A DNA stretch of 64,000 nucleotides from the NCBI GenBank assembly GCA_025618425.1, contig CM046842.1, forward strand, positions 26,899,878 through 26,963,877, given 5' to 3'. Positions 23,892 to 47,699 of the stretch are shown piece after piece (position 1 is the first letter of the stretch; every line of letters starts with the position of its first letter). Source of the DNA: Heliocidaris tuberculata (taxonomy: Eukaryota; Echinodermata; Echinoidea; Camarodonta; Echinometridae). A model generated the notes under the pieces. That model did no database searches. It was not told the DNA's origin and was given only the letters and a program-made list of their open reading frames with translations. The position numbers and the translations under genes are program-made.

Positions 23892-25061
23892 TTACAACAC
23901 GGTAGAAGCTATCTTGATTTTTTTTTTCATTCTTGTATTAGATGATTTAATTTTAGATACCTGAAATACTGGTAGGTGGTCAGAGACATTACAAAAGAAT
24001 AACCCCGAGTCGATTGGTTCGATTTGATTGGTTATGATGTTGTCGATAAGTGTTGCAGTTGATTTTGTAATACGCGATGGTTTATTGATTAACGGATAGC
24101 ATGAGTTACTGTAGAGGACATTCAAAAATTTCATAGATGAGTTTGTGCTGTGTTGCAGGAGGTCAATATTGAAATCACCCATTATGTAAAGTTTCTTATT
24201 TTCTCTAGATAAACAAGTTAGGAGTTTATCTATGGCATCAGAAAAATCGTCTGGATTTATAGAGGGCGGTTTGTAAATTGTCCCAACTATGGTGTGCTTG
24301 TCATCTTCATTATGTAATTCTATAAATATTGAGTCACAAAGCGCGTCATCTATACAAATGTCATCTCTTCGAACAAAATTATGATGGTTACGGATATACA
24401 TTCCAACTCCACCACCGCGTTTTGCTTGTCTATGTTTAGAAATAAATGAGTAACCCTCCATATTTATTAGAGGGTTATTGTCCTTTAACCATGTTTCGGA
24501 AAGGCCGATGATATCGAATGGAAAATTTAAAAGGTGGAGGAAGGTTTCAAAGGGATCAAAATTTTTTAAAATGCTACGTGCATTAAGGTGCATAGTGGAG
24601 AAAAAATCATCACTGCCAGTGTATTTTTGAGCAAATTCTTCGATTTGATAGTATTTAGATGTTGCATATGGATAGTCATTAAAAAAATTGTTGTCCGGGT
24701 CTATGTTGGCGTTTCCGATTTGCGTATCTCCTATTTGTGTATCAAATGGGTCAAAGTTAAGATTTCTAACAAGAGCTGGAATATCTAATTGACTCGTATG
24801 AGTTGTATCTAAATCTTCGACGGACTGAAAAGGAAATGTGTGTCCATAACAATCAGAGCAGATTGATAAACATTCGTTCCAGTTGTTAAGTAGCACGTTA
24901 TTATTGCATATACTACAGTAAAGCATTGGATTACGTAACGGAGTGGAATTCACGACAGTTGCAAGACTATTCATAAATGTACGTGTAGGAAAGGTCGTTA
25001 GCCAAACGGTTTGAACGTTGGTAAAGTTTCGGAGTGAGATGGCTGAAGCTATTATGCACAA
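23892..25061 (-). CDS. LINE endonuclease ORF (389 codons)
   Basis: The frame encodes an exonuclease-endonuclease-phosphatase domain that nicks target DNA. The catalytic and structural motifs are in order: HLNARS at about 158, LSETW at about 187, GGGVGMYI at about 216, YKPPS at about 263, GDFNID at about 295, TLIDNI at about 337 and SDHLPV at about 360. Residues 49-71 have a CxxC followed by C-x3-C-x2-C, possibly a small zinc-binding element ahead of the nuclease. The frame ends shortly after a run of ten A bases, which shifts reading into a nonsense tail; the proper continuation is open in another frame down to about 23700. Confidence 0.93.
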   Translation of the reverse strand: MCIIASAISLRNFTNVQTVWLTTFPTRTFMNSLATVVNSTPLRNPMLYCSICNNNVLLNNWNECLSICSDCYGHTFPFQSVEDLDTTHTSQLDIPALVRNLNFDPFDTQIGDTQIGNANIDPDNNFFNDYPYATSKYYQIEEFAQKYTGSDDFFSTMHLNARSILKNFDPFETFLHLLNFPFDIIGLSETWLKDNNPLINMEGYSFISKHRQAKRGGGVGMYIRNHHNFVRRDDICIDDALCDSIFIELHNEDDKHTIVGTIYKPPSINPDDFSDAIDKLLTCLSRENKKLYIMGDFNIDLLQHSTNSSMKFLNVLYSNSCYPLINKPSRITKSTATLIDNIITNQIEPIDSGLFFCNVSDHLPVFQVSKIKSSNTRMKKKIKIASTVL

Positions 25062-25659
25062 AAAGTGAACATCCGGTACGTTGCAATCTGTACGAGAAGT
25101 AGCAGAGGGATGAAAAGTAGAAAGAAAAGTACATGTAGGAAGAAGAAGACAGAAAGAAATATGTTGAGAGGGAATAGTGCACCTGCAATGAGAAGGGAAG
25201 ATAAAGGAAAGTTAAAGAGTTTACAGATAAGCTCGGCGGTAAAAAAGACAAGACATAATTTGTGAAGAGAAATTCAAAGTACGTAATATAACATGATGTT
25301 GTCATCATAGAGACATAGAATCGTTAACGGAGCTCCCGTTAAATAAATGGACAGTATATACAAAAGCATAAAGCTTTACGATAGAAGCACGGCAATAATT
25401 ATATCGTTTACATAATTACTGGATAAAGTATTGTTATTGTTTATCATGTTCAGTATGGTATTTAATCAAGGCGTGTAAAGATGTACACATGCATGTTGCT
25501 TTACATGGTTATCACTTTCAGAAACATGAGATGAGCAAAACCTATAAACTGTTATGTAAGATAAATGCTCAAAACATGTTTCAAACAGGAAAATAAGAGC
25601 CAAATATGCTTGCATTCATGGTATTCGTTTGGCTTTCGAAAGAAAAACTTTGAAGATAT

Positions 25660-26005
25660 TGGACGCAAAACGTGCACTTTATGTATAATAGGGGTAACAG
25701 GGCTGGATGCAGGGAGGAGGGAGTTTCTCTCTTTCCGCGCGAAGCGCGAAAACTTTTACGTTTTAGCAAATTTTGAGAGAAAGATAACGGCTCGTAGCAC
25801 CTTTTTAGGCGGAAAGTTAGTTCGACGCCCTGACTGCTTTTCAGTAATTTGGACGCAAAACTGCACTATATGTATAATAGGGGTAACAGGGCTGGATGCA
25901 GGGAGGAGGGAGTTTCCCCCTTTCCGCGCGAAGCGCGAAAACTTTTAAGTTTTAGCAAATTTTGAGAGAAAGATAACGGCTCGTAGCACCTTTTTAGGCT
26001 TTTTT
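25660..26005 (+). repeat. 188-bp tandem repeat, two copies
   Basis: Each unit contains GTAACAGGGCTGGATGCAGG, a CCGCGCGAAGCGCGAAAAC palindrome, TTTGAGAGAAAGATAACGGC and a CGTAGCACCTTTTTAGGC block. The copies start near 25660 and 25848. A partial unit occurs at 21170-21312 on the same strand. The Arg-rich frames across it are not genes. Confidence 0.9.
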
Positions 26006-26174
26006 CTCTCACTTCCTTCCGCTTCTTTGCTCTCGTTTTTTTTTTTTTTTTTTGGGGGGGGGAGGTGGGGGTGGGGGAGGGGAAGACCACCCTCATCGCC
26101 CCCCCCCCCCCCCCCGGCTACGCGCCTGGATTTGAGCACTATTAACCATTTTTTAAATAGAAAGTTTAACTTAC

Positions 26175-26400
26175 TTCTACAGTACCCGGGAGCGCTGATA
26201 GTTGAGCGATCCGAACAGAACAGGCCCTCCTGACAGTCATATCTTGTCTGACACTCCCCGCCGAGTTTCTTCCCGCAGACACAATAGCAGACTGACCGTT
26301 CGTACCCGTCCACATTCCATACTTGTTCGATCACATCGTTGTTCAGTTGCCAGCCAGAATTCGGGTCGTTCATGCCCTGCGGCGGTAGGCAGTCGCACGT
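26175..26400 (-). CDS. Kazal-like secreted protein, exon 2
   Basis: It runs from an acceptor AATCCAG|ACG at 26400 to a donor AGAA|GTAAGT at 26175 and is 226 bp, starting in phase 0 and ending in phase 1. It encodes about 75 residues: a CDCLPP motif, a 25-residue Cys-free stretch, then a cysteine-dense knot CYCVCGKK...C-x5-DC-x3-GLFC-x(10-11)-GYC. The C-x5-DC-x3-GL-x-C pattern occurs in several secreted disulfide-rich modules (growth-factor-binding and colipase/Dickkopf-like folds), but I cannot assign one. Flanking sequence has C17 and G16 runs that lie in introns. Confidence 0.8.
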
Positions 26401-26629
26401 CTGGATTAGGAAAGAGAAGAGTACATGAGAAACAGTAGTATGGGGGGGGGGGGGGGGCGGTGTACACGCCCAAATTTGCCGACAATTATGCACCCTAATC
26501 CCGCACCCCACAAATAATAATAAAAGAAAATCACAGATGTAGAGATCTTGATCATGCAGGCCCATTTTCGCAAGGAGGGGGCTGACGCCTTTTGCCCGAA
26601 TATCAACTTTTCAATTTCTAAATTTTTCC

Positions 26630-26940
26630 GAGAGAGCGAAGCGAGAGAGCAATAATTTCTTTTATTTTTTTTTTACTTTAAATTCGTTTATAAAATGTAC
26701 AGAAGTTACATACAGAAGCTACATAATTATCTGGGAACCACGTTGTCCAGATATTTGGATATTCTGGCACCTCATGCACGTTGCTGCCCGAATATCAAGT
26801 GGTGGTTGCCCAAATATCGGAACTTTCAAAATCCTCCTGGGAGGGGGACTGCAGCTCATTGCCGAAGGGAGAAAATGTACAGAAGTTACATGATTACGAC
26901 ACCCCACCCCCTCCCCCTGCGACGCCCCTGGGTACGTTCT
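26630..26940 (+). repeat. Relatives of the 53.9-54.5 kb minisatellite
   Basis: The words GAGCGAAGCGAGAGAGCAA, AAAATGTACAGAAGTTACAT, and TGCCCGAATATCAAGTGGTGG occur here in the same order as in the 53.9-54.5 kb array, with lower similarity. Confidence 0.65.
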
Positions 26941-29145
26941 TTTTTAAAACAAAAATAGTGCAAACAGTACTTGTAATAACTGGCATGGATTAATTGCTTT
27001 CACAAACTCGATTGGCACGGTATACTGACGCAATCGAAATAACGCCTCTTGTGAGCTGGGCTCACACGAGACTCATGCGATTTCATGCGGCATCGATCCA
27101 GCCAACTATTGTTTTATTCAACATTATTCTTATGCGGCAGAAAGCAGTGAACAATAGGCCAATACAAATAGCTAGCACTAAGAAGGCTAGCGTTTGGCCA
27201 CATCCTTTGGGTTTGTGTAATTACTATAGGCTCGTTTTGCGCTGGATATTTTCAATTTTTTTTTTATTTGTTTTTTTTTTTTTTAATAGAGCAGAGCACA
27301 AACTGAGTTTCTAGCGCATCTCTAGCGTAGCATTAAAGTAGAATTTCATTGATTTTGAATATTGATTTAATTTTTATTATTGCATAGGTGAAGCTTAGAT
27401 TGAACAAGGTTATCAGAATTCAACGCTTGGAAACATTTTAAGTAATGATTATTATCAATTATAAAATGATATAACACAGCCCCGCTATAGCACCTCTTTG
27501 AACGCTGCTGAGATATGTGACGTCATACCGGGGAACAATCCTTCCTAAGCAGACGATGCCCCATAACATCTTATACATCTTCAGTGCCTGTTTTGTCATC
27601 TCATCTTCACTTATTTCTCTTACTTCACTAGCGTCAGTATAAATGCTTATTTGTTGCCTCACTCTAAATTTCCTGCATGCTATTATTTTGATGAAAAATG
27701 CAGCGTTAAAAAAATAAAGGAATCAATCGCTTGTAAACAAAAAAAGATGCCATTGTGTTTTCAGCTGCATGCACCGCGGCATGTCGGCGTTTCAAGAGGG
27801 AACGAATACCATCCATGCTATAATTCAGCGGGCTTTACAATTCGAAAGTGTGATTTCTTTGATTGATCATTGACCCTTATCTCACTTTTTACAAACAAAA
27901 TATTTTAGTTACTAGAAACGGTTTCACTTCCCTTTTAGAATGATGTGAAATACGGTCATGGTGAAACAAACCAAACTCTTTATAATTTAAAAATAATTGC
28001 ATTGCAGTTACGTTCACTTGATATAGGACGTCGTCTGCTTAGGCAGGATTGGCACCTGATGTTGCGTCACGAAAACATCGGTATATTTCTGGCGAATCGC
28101 TCAGATATCCCAGATGCTGAGAAGTGTTTTTATTTGTGTTATTTTTTAATCATCAAACACGCAGTTAACGTAAAACTTATACGATTACCATCTGCAAGCT
28201 TTCTAGTTTCTAGAGATACATTATTGAGCATATTTGTGATTTGCTTTGAATATCTAAAGTAACCAAGCCCTCTGCCCAAGCCCACTGAATGACAAAAGAA
28301 CAGGGGGGATATTGTTAAAAAGTAATAGAAAATGAATAGATCAACAATACTTTTGATAACTGGCGTATAGTAGAGTAATGGTTTCGAATGCTCGATTCGC
28401 GCGCGTAATGACGCAGTCGAAATGACGCTTCATATGAGCAGGGCCTAATGCCATGCAGTTACGTCATTTTTCAGAGGTACGACGGCATCAATGAATGGCA
28501 CGCCTTGGGAGAGTGAAATTGTGTAGCAAGTGATTGCAAAATAAACTGAATGCTATTAATGCGTTTGAAAACTGAAGTATGGGATGATTTATAGCCCTCA
28601 TAGGTCCGATCAGCAAACGTAATAACGCAGTCGAAATAACGCATTGGGTGCAACGGTCACTGGGTTTTGTAAAGTACAATCCAGTGGAAAAGTTGTGAAC
28701 CCTAATTACAATGCTCGAAAGGTTTAATCATATACTTTTGTAATATAAACCTTCGATTTAGTGCATAATGTGTATTATTTTTTATTTCTATGTAAAATTC
28801 TTTGACACCAAATCCGTTTATCCTTCGATATGCATCATTATTAATCATACTGTGTTTATTACTCCAGAATTCACAATTTATAATGAATTATCAATATCTG
28901 ATTGTTAAACCAGGCTAGTAGTATATGGATGAACTTATTTCCTTCGAACTAGATTGAAGAATTAGAGGAATAAGTAAGTTAGATGCATTTGGGGGGGGGG
29001 GACCCACAAAAAACGGCATCCCTTTTTAAAAATAATCGAATTTAACCCATTGTCTACCGGAACCGGGTGGTCCCTGTTTTATGCCTATGTAAATTAGAGA
29101 ATTCAGTAGTCAACGGGTTTTTAAAAAAATCGAATAATTGCTTAC

Positions 29146-29238
29146 CTCGCACCAGAATTGATTTAAATCATACCCGGCTGAAGGAGCAGGAAATATGAAC
29201 GTCGCCAAAAGTGCGAGTGCTAGAGCTTGGAAGGCCAT
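29146..29238 (-). CDS. Kazal-like secreted protein, exon 1 (signal peptide)
   Basis: An ATG at 29238 starts a 31-residue exon ending at a donor GCGAG|GTAAGC. The peptide MAFQALALALLATFIF then PAPSAG is a textbook signal sequence: short polar start, hydrophobic core of about 14 residues, and small residues (PSA-G) at the likely cleavage site. The mature protein would begin about Gly or Tyr-23, with one Cys before the splice. Joined with exons 2-4 it gives about 190 residues with roughly 22 cysteines and no membrane anchor, so the product is predicted to be secreted. A poly(A)-rich, low-complexity stretch lies upstream; I cannot place the promoter. Confidence 0.8.
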
Positions 29239-29939
29239 CTTGAGACGATTCGTCGGGCCAAAAAATTGTCTCTATAAAACTTTGCTTGCTGTTTAACCGT
29301 TTGTGATTAGAACACTATCTAAAACACGAGGGGATGTGCCCTTTCTCTAAGTTACAGATGAATTAATTCGCCTCTATGAAGTCTGACTGTTGATCACGAT
29401 CCAGTATTGCGCTCAACTTACAGGTTGGGGCGTGGCCTAGCTAAGGTGTGACTTTATGCTAAGCCAATCATACGATCTGCCTAGAAACGAATATGAATAC
29501 AACATGAGTTGGATGAAACCATAAGTTGGAACAAAGGAATCACTCTCCTGGTAACCAGCCACTCTGTAGTTCCCCAAATTAAGAAATTGCTTACCCATAA
29601 TGCCCCCACAAATGAAATTTGAAACTGGGATCGATCAGTGTCTAACCATTCTAAAATGTTTTTACACTACCCCCCCCCCCTTTAAAACTACGCCAACGAG
29701 TACCTGTTGAAATGCACAATTAGTACACGTGATATGAATAGTTGTAAAGCGTAAATCAATATAAACAAAAACAGTAACAAATAATAATTAAAAAAAAAAA
29801 ACAGAGAAAAAAGAAAGGGGAAATGGGGAAACAAAATTAATGAAGAAAAAATTACAGGAAGTAAGTCATCAATGTTCCTGGAGCAAGTGACATGTCATCT
29901 GCTCATGCGCAGAGACATAGATATATTTTTAAGAGGTAT

Positions 29940-30122
29940 ACATATTACAGAGATAGAGTGAGAAAGAGAGAGAGAGAGAGATGGAGAGCGAGATGGGGGC
30001 ATGATGGGGGGGGGGCAGGAGGAAGTGGGAGGTCGTATGTGAGAGAGAGGTGAAACGGAACTCTGAAAATAGGAGAAATAGTTTCATAGAGAGAGAACAA
30101 AAATAGAGGAGTGAGAGAGAGC

Positions 30123-30162
<40 letters not shown>

Positions 30163-30180
30163 AGTGGGGGGGGGGGGTGG
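29940..30180 (-). repeat. Pyrimidine-rich minisatellite unit, inverted copy
   Basis: Its reverse complement carries the same ordered words as the units at 30840-31350: GAAACTATTTCTCC, CCGTTTCACCTCTCTCTCAC, ATACGACCTC and CACTTCCTCC, then ATCATGC, each separated by CT arrays. Confidence 0.75.
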
Positions 30181-30799
30181 CCGTACGTTGATAAGAATCA
30201 TGTTCACTTGAAAATAAAGTCGGTTATGATGGGAGGGAGCGAGGGCCATGCAGACACACTCATCGTAAACATTCTCTGCATAGGCCTACTACATTTCATT
30301 CCTGTGATATGGATTTGGTTTCAGTCAACTGACCTAATATGATTTGATGATTTCATTTATCACACGAAGTCAATGTCATGATCATTCAGGGGCTACTGGA
30401 CACAATTACCCCCAAGTTTACCCAAGCCATCTTAAGCATTTTACTCATAGCAGAAGACTCTGTGTACCTAAAAATCAATATATCCGGTATACTTTGGAAG
30501 AGCCTCACATATTCGATCGATGCTATAGCAGTATAGCAATGCGATCAATCCCCAATGCAGCATGTGGTGTTGAACGTCAGAATGCTATTTAAAGTGTATA
30601 GACGAAACAAGCGGATTGCAGTGATTTCATGTTTGATTTGAATCTGAGACAGACAGCTGACGCAAATATGAATTCATTCTCCGTTTCTGTTGTTATTTTT
30701 TCACAATTCCCCCGTTAAATTTCCGTTTCTTTTGGTGTATTTATCGTTTTGACAGATCGTCCGCTTCTCACTGACCCACTTTCCTAACTATGCCCTTCG

Positions 30800-31350
30800 T
30801 TATTCTCTTTGACCCCCCCCCCCCCCTCTCTCTCTCTTTCTCTCAATGTCTCCTCTATTTTCCTCTCTCTCTCTCCACGAAACTATTTCTCACTTTCTCC
30901 TATTTTATGATTTTCATAATTCCGTTTCATCTCTCTCTCACATACGACCTCACACTTCCTCCATCTTCCTCTTTCTCCTATCATGCTCTCCCTCTCGCTC
31001 TCCATTTCTTTTTCCCTCCATCTTTCCCCCTCTTTTCTCTCTCTCTCTCTTCCTCTTTTTTTAGTTCTCTCACTCTCTCCTCTTATTTTCAATTTCTTGT
31101 ATTTTATGATTTTCAGAGTTCTGTTTCACCTCTCTCACATACATCCTCCCACTTCCTAACTCTTTCTCCTATCATGCCCCCCTCTCTCTCTCCTTCTTTC
31201 TCTCACTCTCTGTGAAACTCTTTCTAGATCTCTCCTAGTTGTTTCATTTCATAATTGTTTCATACCTCTCTCTCTCTCTCACATACACACACACACATAC
31301 GCCTTCACACTTCCTCTCTTTCTTTCTCCCTAGCATGCTCTGCCCCACCC
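30800..31350 (+). repeat. Pyrimidine-rich minisatellite, three tandem copies
   Basis: Units begin near 30876, 31060 and 31212. Each has a TTTTATGATTTTCA-like block, CCGTTTCATCTCTCTC, CACATACGACCTC, and TTCTCCTATCATGC, in that order. The Ser/Leu/Pro-rich frames (for example 30790-31215) follow CT repeats and are not genes. Confidence 0.8.
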
Positions 31351-31390
31351 CTCTCTTTTCCCTTAGTTCTTACAAATACAATGCTCTAAA

Positions 31391-31922
31391 TTAAAGAATG
31401 AAACCCTGGGGAAATATCCATTTTGATGAAGAGAGGATAGAGAGAAGCAATTTAATAAAAGTTCCATCAAAATCGGTTACGAAATGAAATAGTTATGAAA
31501 GTTTGAAGTCTCAATTTAGTTTCTATGGCGATCCTCAAATTGGCATTGTTCCTTCAAAATGGCAGGTTTAGTAAAACAACTCGCAATATGTTTTGTAAAC
31601 AAAATTTCACTTTTCTCCATTATCTCTAAAGATGCTCCTTGTCTTTTTGTGAACTCACATATGTTGTGTCAAGTACATTTGAGCTAAGGAGACAAGCTGC
31701 ACCATGAGAGATAATGGGGAAAATATGATTTTTTTTTTGGTGTACAAACATATGGAGAGTTGTAAGCTACTTAACTTGTCAGTTTGAAGCCCGCCATAGA
31801 AAGTAAATTGAGACTTTTCAAACTCTCATAACCAATTTTGACGGAACTTTTTAAAATTGCTTCTCTCTATCCTCTCTTTTCATTAAAATTGATTTTTCCC
31901 CAGGGTTTCATTCTCCTTTAAA
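31391..31922. mobile_element. Non-autonomous element with long inverted repeats, family F
   Basis: The left end reads TTAAAGAATGAAACCCTGGG and the right end is its near-inverse, CCCAGGGTTTCATTCTCC followed by TTTAA. The arms match for roughly 130 bp (including GAGGATAGAGAGAAGCAAT). The interior has no coding capacity. Confidence 0.8.
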
Positions 31923-32322
31923 AGTAGTCATTAAGCAGGTAAGTACAATGTAGAAAGATCTGGAAAGACATCTGGAATTATATATAAACACAAAAAATAG
32001 CTTTTTCAAAGCCATTTATTATCTAGTAATATATACAAGCCTATTTACAAAGATCCCATGTTTTGGTATATCACATTTCAAGCTAGCATACTTTTAAGCT
32101 GTATCACTGTATATGCCAACATCATACAAAAATGGCATATTTTCAGAAGGACGAGTTACAACTGATCGATTCAATAGGGGTACATAACCATCTGCTATCA
32201 AATATGGGGTCCAATTCTCACATATTATATTCAAAATATCAACATCCATGATTTTAAACCTATTTCTGTGATGCATAGACTTCATGCTGTAAGCAAGAGG
32301 AACACTAAGTTCTCTCAGTTAA

Positions 32323-32700
32323 CCCTTTCAAGGCCATAAACCACATTTTGTGGTTTGGCTCAATAACTTTTGATTCAGAGCTCTAAAACATATACCAGAT
32401 GCATGAGTAGAAAGAGTAAAAATTTCTGCACATCCTATGTCCATTTGTGTTGCATGACCATATTGCGTTTGATGCCAGGAATTGTAAAAACGAGAATAAC
32501 CTTTAAAATCCCTAAATTGGCAACACATTGAGAGGTCCAAAATCATTAACAAAAATATTAAATTGGCAATGTTTTCAACTTTTTCAACAAAATTTGTAAC
32601 CATGTATATTATTTTCAAAGCACTACAAGAAAAACATTACTGTTGCCAATTTGAAGAACAAAATGTGATCAAGTTAGCCCTAATTCCTCTCCTGAAAGGG
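32323..32700 (-). mobile_element. TTAA-type MITE, family A (copy 3)
   Basis: TTAA flanks both ends (32319-32322 and 32701-32704). The copy is inverted relative to 18004 and is 378 bp. The terminal CCCTTTCAAGG and CCTGAAAGGG are intact. Confidence 0.85.
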
Positions 32701-32959
32701 TTAACAGAATTTATACCCTTCTGACCCTCAAAACTGGATATCATGTTTAGTTTACAGAGCAGCAATAATTTTCTTGGAGGGAAAATTCATCTATAAGCCT
32801 TCACAAATACAGGGCTATAAATTTTGAAGTTAGATAACATTGAACAACATTTGTATCAAGTTGAATACTGAAAAATATGGTGCTTTGATTTTAAAAAAAT
32901 ATATCACAAAATATATTCTGTAATACAGGTTTTTAAGCTTGGTGGTACTGTAAGAGTTA

Positions 32960-33900
32960 ACAGTATCTCATCAATGCTTGTTCTAGTCTTGGTATTGGCA
33001 TTATTTCTTAATCCGTCAAGTCTCTGCTCGTGTTGTAAGCAGTGATGTAGCAGAGTGCCAATGGTGTTATGAAGCACAGACTTTGCAGTAAACTGTACCA
33101 AATTACAAGCAGACCTAATATCACATCATGAATATCATTTTGGACCCCATCTCATAAAGATTTGCGATTTGAATATTAATCACAACTCCCATCTCTTAAG
33201 TAAACAGTTGCAATTAATTTCAAGTTGCAATCAATATGAGTCAACCACAACTCTTTATAACAAGGGGCTCGGTCTTCCAAAAGAAAATAATTTCTTATTC
33301 CATTGAGTCTGCAGTTGTTTTGTACATGTAACTGGGGAAGTATGAATATTTATGCTGGTCACACAAGCCCATCATTTCTTTTTTCCCTTTGAGTCGGTTG
33401 TTGTGTTTTAAGCAGCGATGTAGACGAGGACAGACACCCTTTCTGTTGTACACTTATTCCATCGAGTATGCAGTTGTTTTGTACCTGGGGAAGTACAAAT
33501 ATTTATTGCAGTCACACAAAGGCCCATCATTTCTCGTTCCCTCGAGTCTGTTGTTGTCTTGTAAGCGATGACATTGATGAGGGTTGATGCTGTGTATTGT
33601 GTTTACTATCATAATACTTATACTGGTTTACAAAGGCCCATCATTTCTTGTTCTCTTGAGTTCGTTGCTGTGTTGTAAGGGGCAATGTAGATGATGGCTG
33701 ATCCTGCTTTACTAAGACTTTTTCAAGAAGTGTAAAAATGTACTGTACAATCAAGCCTTCCAACATCTCATAAATACTTGTTCTTGACTTACAAAGTCCC
33801 ATCCTTTCATGCATTTCATATTCCCTTGTGGTTGTGTGGTGTAATAAGCTGTGAAGTAGATAAGTGCTGACACTTTTAATGTCATAAATACTTATTCTGG
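32960..33900 (-). repeat. Array of decayed copies of the CNOT11 terminal exon
   Basis: Plus-strand words from the last coding exon and stop region (TTTCTTGTTCCCTTGAG, TTTGTTGTTGCGTCGTAAG, GTGATGTTGACGAGG, GCTGATGCTG) recur with changes near 32975, 33270, 33366, 33450, 33520, 33632 and 33780. Unit length is about 100-150 bp. A linker word resembling CATAAATACTTGTTCTGG separates some units. None of the copies retains an open frame of useful length, so they behave as a minisatellite that includes former coding sequence and lie in or beyond the 3' UTR. Confidence 0.75.
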
Positions 33901-33914
33901 TCTGGGAAAGGCTT

Positions 33915-46913
<12,999 letters not shown>

Positions 46914-47699
46914 CTGTAAATACAAAAAAAGCAGTTGTAAAGACTTTTCATGGAATAGATCTACATGTACCTACAATAAGACCACATGTACACAAAGTGA
47001 CAAATGACAGCAAATGCTCAAACTCCACCAGAGCACACCCTAACTGCCTAAGCAATACACTCATATTTCCCATGGTATGGAACAATCGTAGTGACAGCAT
47101 TGTAAATTCATTAATAAGCCAGTATTTTACAATTTGTACATGTGCAGTTAAAGCTCATTTTTGTGTGCACCACGAAGTGCGTAGAGATGTACCAGTATGA
47201 TTTTACATGTTAAACAAGTAGCGCGTCCATCAACACAAATGCGAGTGCGCGTACAATTGGGGACATTTCAGAGTCATTTGTACCATGAACTAATTATGAA
47301 CTGATTTATTAGCACAACTTTAATATTAATGTCAAATTAACCGCTGACAGAGCCTTCGATTCCAACTAACTTAATTAGAAGCACACCAAGTAATAGTGGT
47401 CATATTGACCACTAAGGGGAACAAATGCAAAAATACTACTCACTTTCTATCGCATGTAGACTACTAAAGGTATGGGGAAAAAATAAGATGAAATATTGCA
47501 AATACTTCCTTTCAAATTCAGCTCTTAAAAATATCACTCCTACCTTACATGTAAATGGCCATTAGGAAGAACTTCTGATATTTCCAGCAAAATCCAAAGT
47601 CAAAATCATGTCCAAAACCGAAGAAATCCCCGCCAATTTTTTTTCCCGTTATTTTCATTTCGCCGATGTTTTAGACTAAACTTGGCCAATAAAATTTTG

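Larger units (their letters stand above)
21305..25061 (-). mobile_element. Nearly full-length non-LTR retrotransposon (CR1/Jockey group)
   Basis: On the minus strand the element carries an apurinic-type endonuclease frame (25061-23892), a reverse transcriptase frame (23711-21762), and an untranslated 3' region of about 450 bp ending in a (TTGAA)n-like tail at 21305-21345. The third frame between the two ORFs is open. The two frame changes coincide with an A10 run (plus-strand T run 23918-23927) and an A8 run (23723-23730). The original element therefore most likely had one endonuclease-polymerase ORF. It lies in an intron of the Kazal-like gene, in the same orientation. I cannot place the 5' end beyond 25061 or assign the clade more finely. 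Confidence 0.9.

Noticed and set aside
24967..25308. Upstream minus-strand frame as LINE ORF1
   Set aside because: It is a hydrophobic, Ser/Leu/Phe-rich frame with no RNA-binding or zinc-knuckle motif, and it overlaps the endonuclease ORF start.
30790..31215. 141-codon Ser/Leu/Pro-rich frame
   Set aside because: It follows CT repeats of the pyrimidine minisatellite, and overlapping frames are equally open.
47520..47640. Candidate start exon of CNOT11
   Set aside because: An AAG|GTAGGA donor in the right phase exists, but the frame has no ATG before a stop and does not resemble the CNOT11 N terminus.
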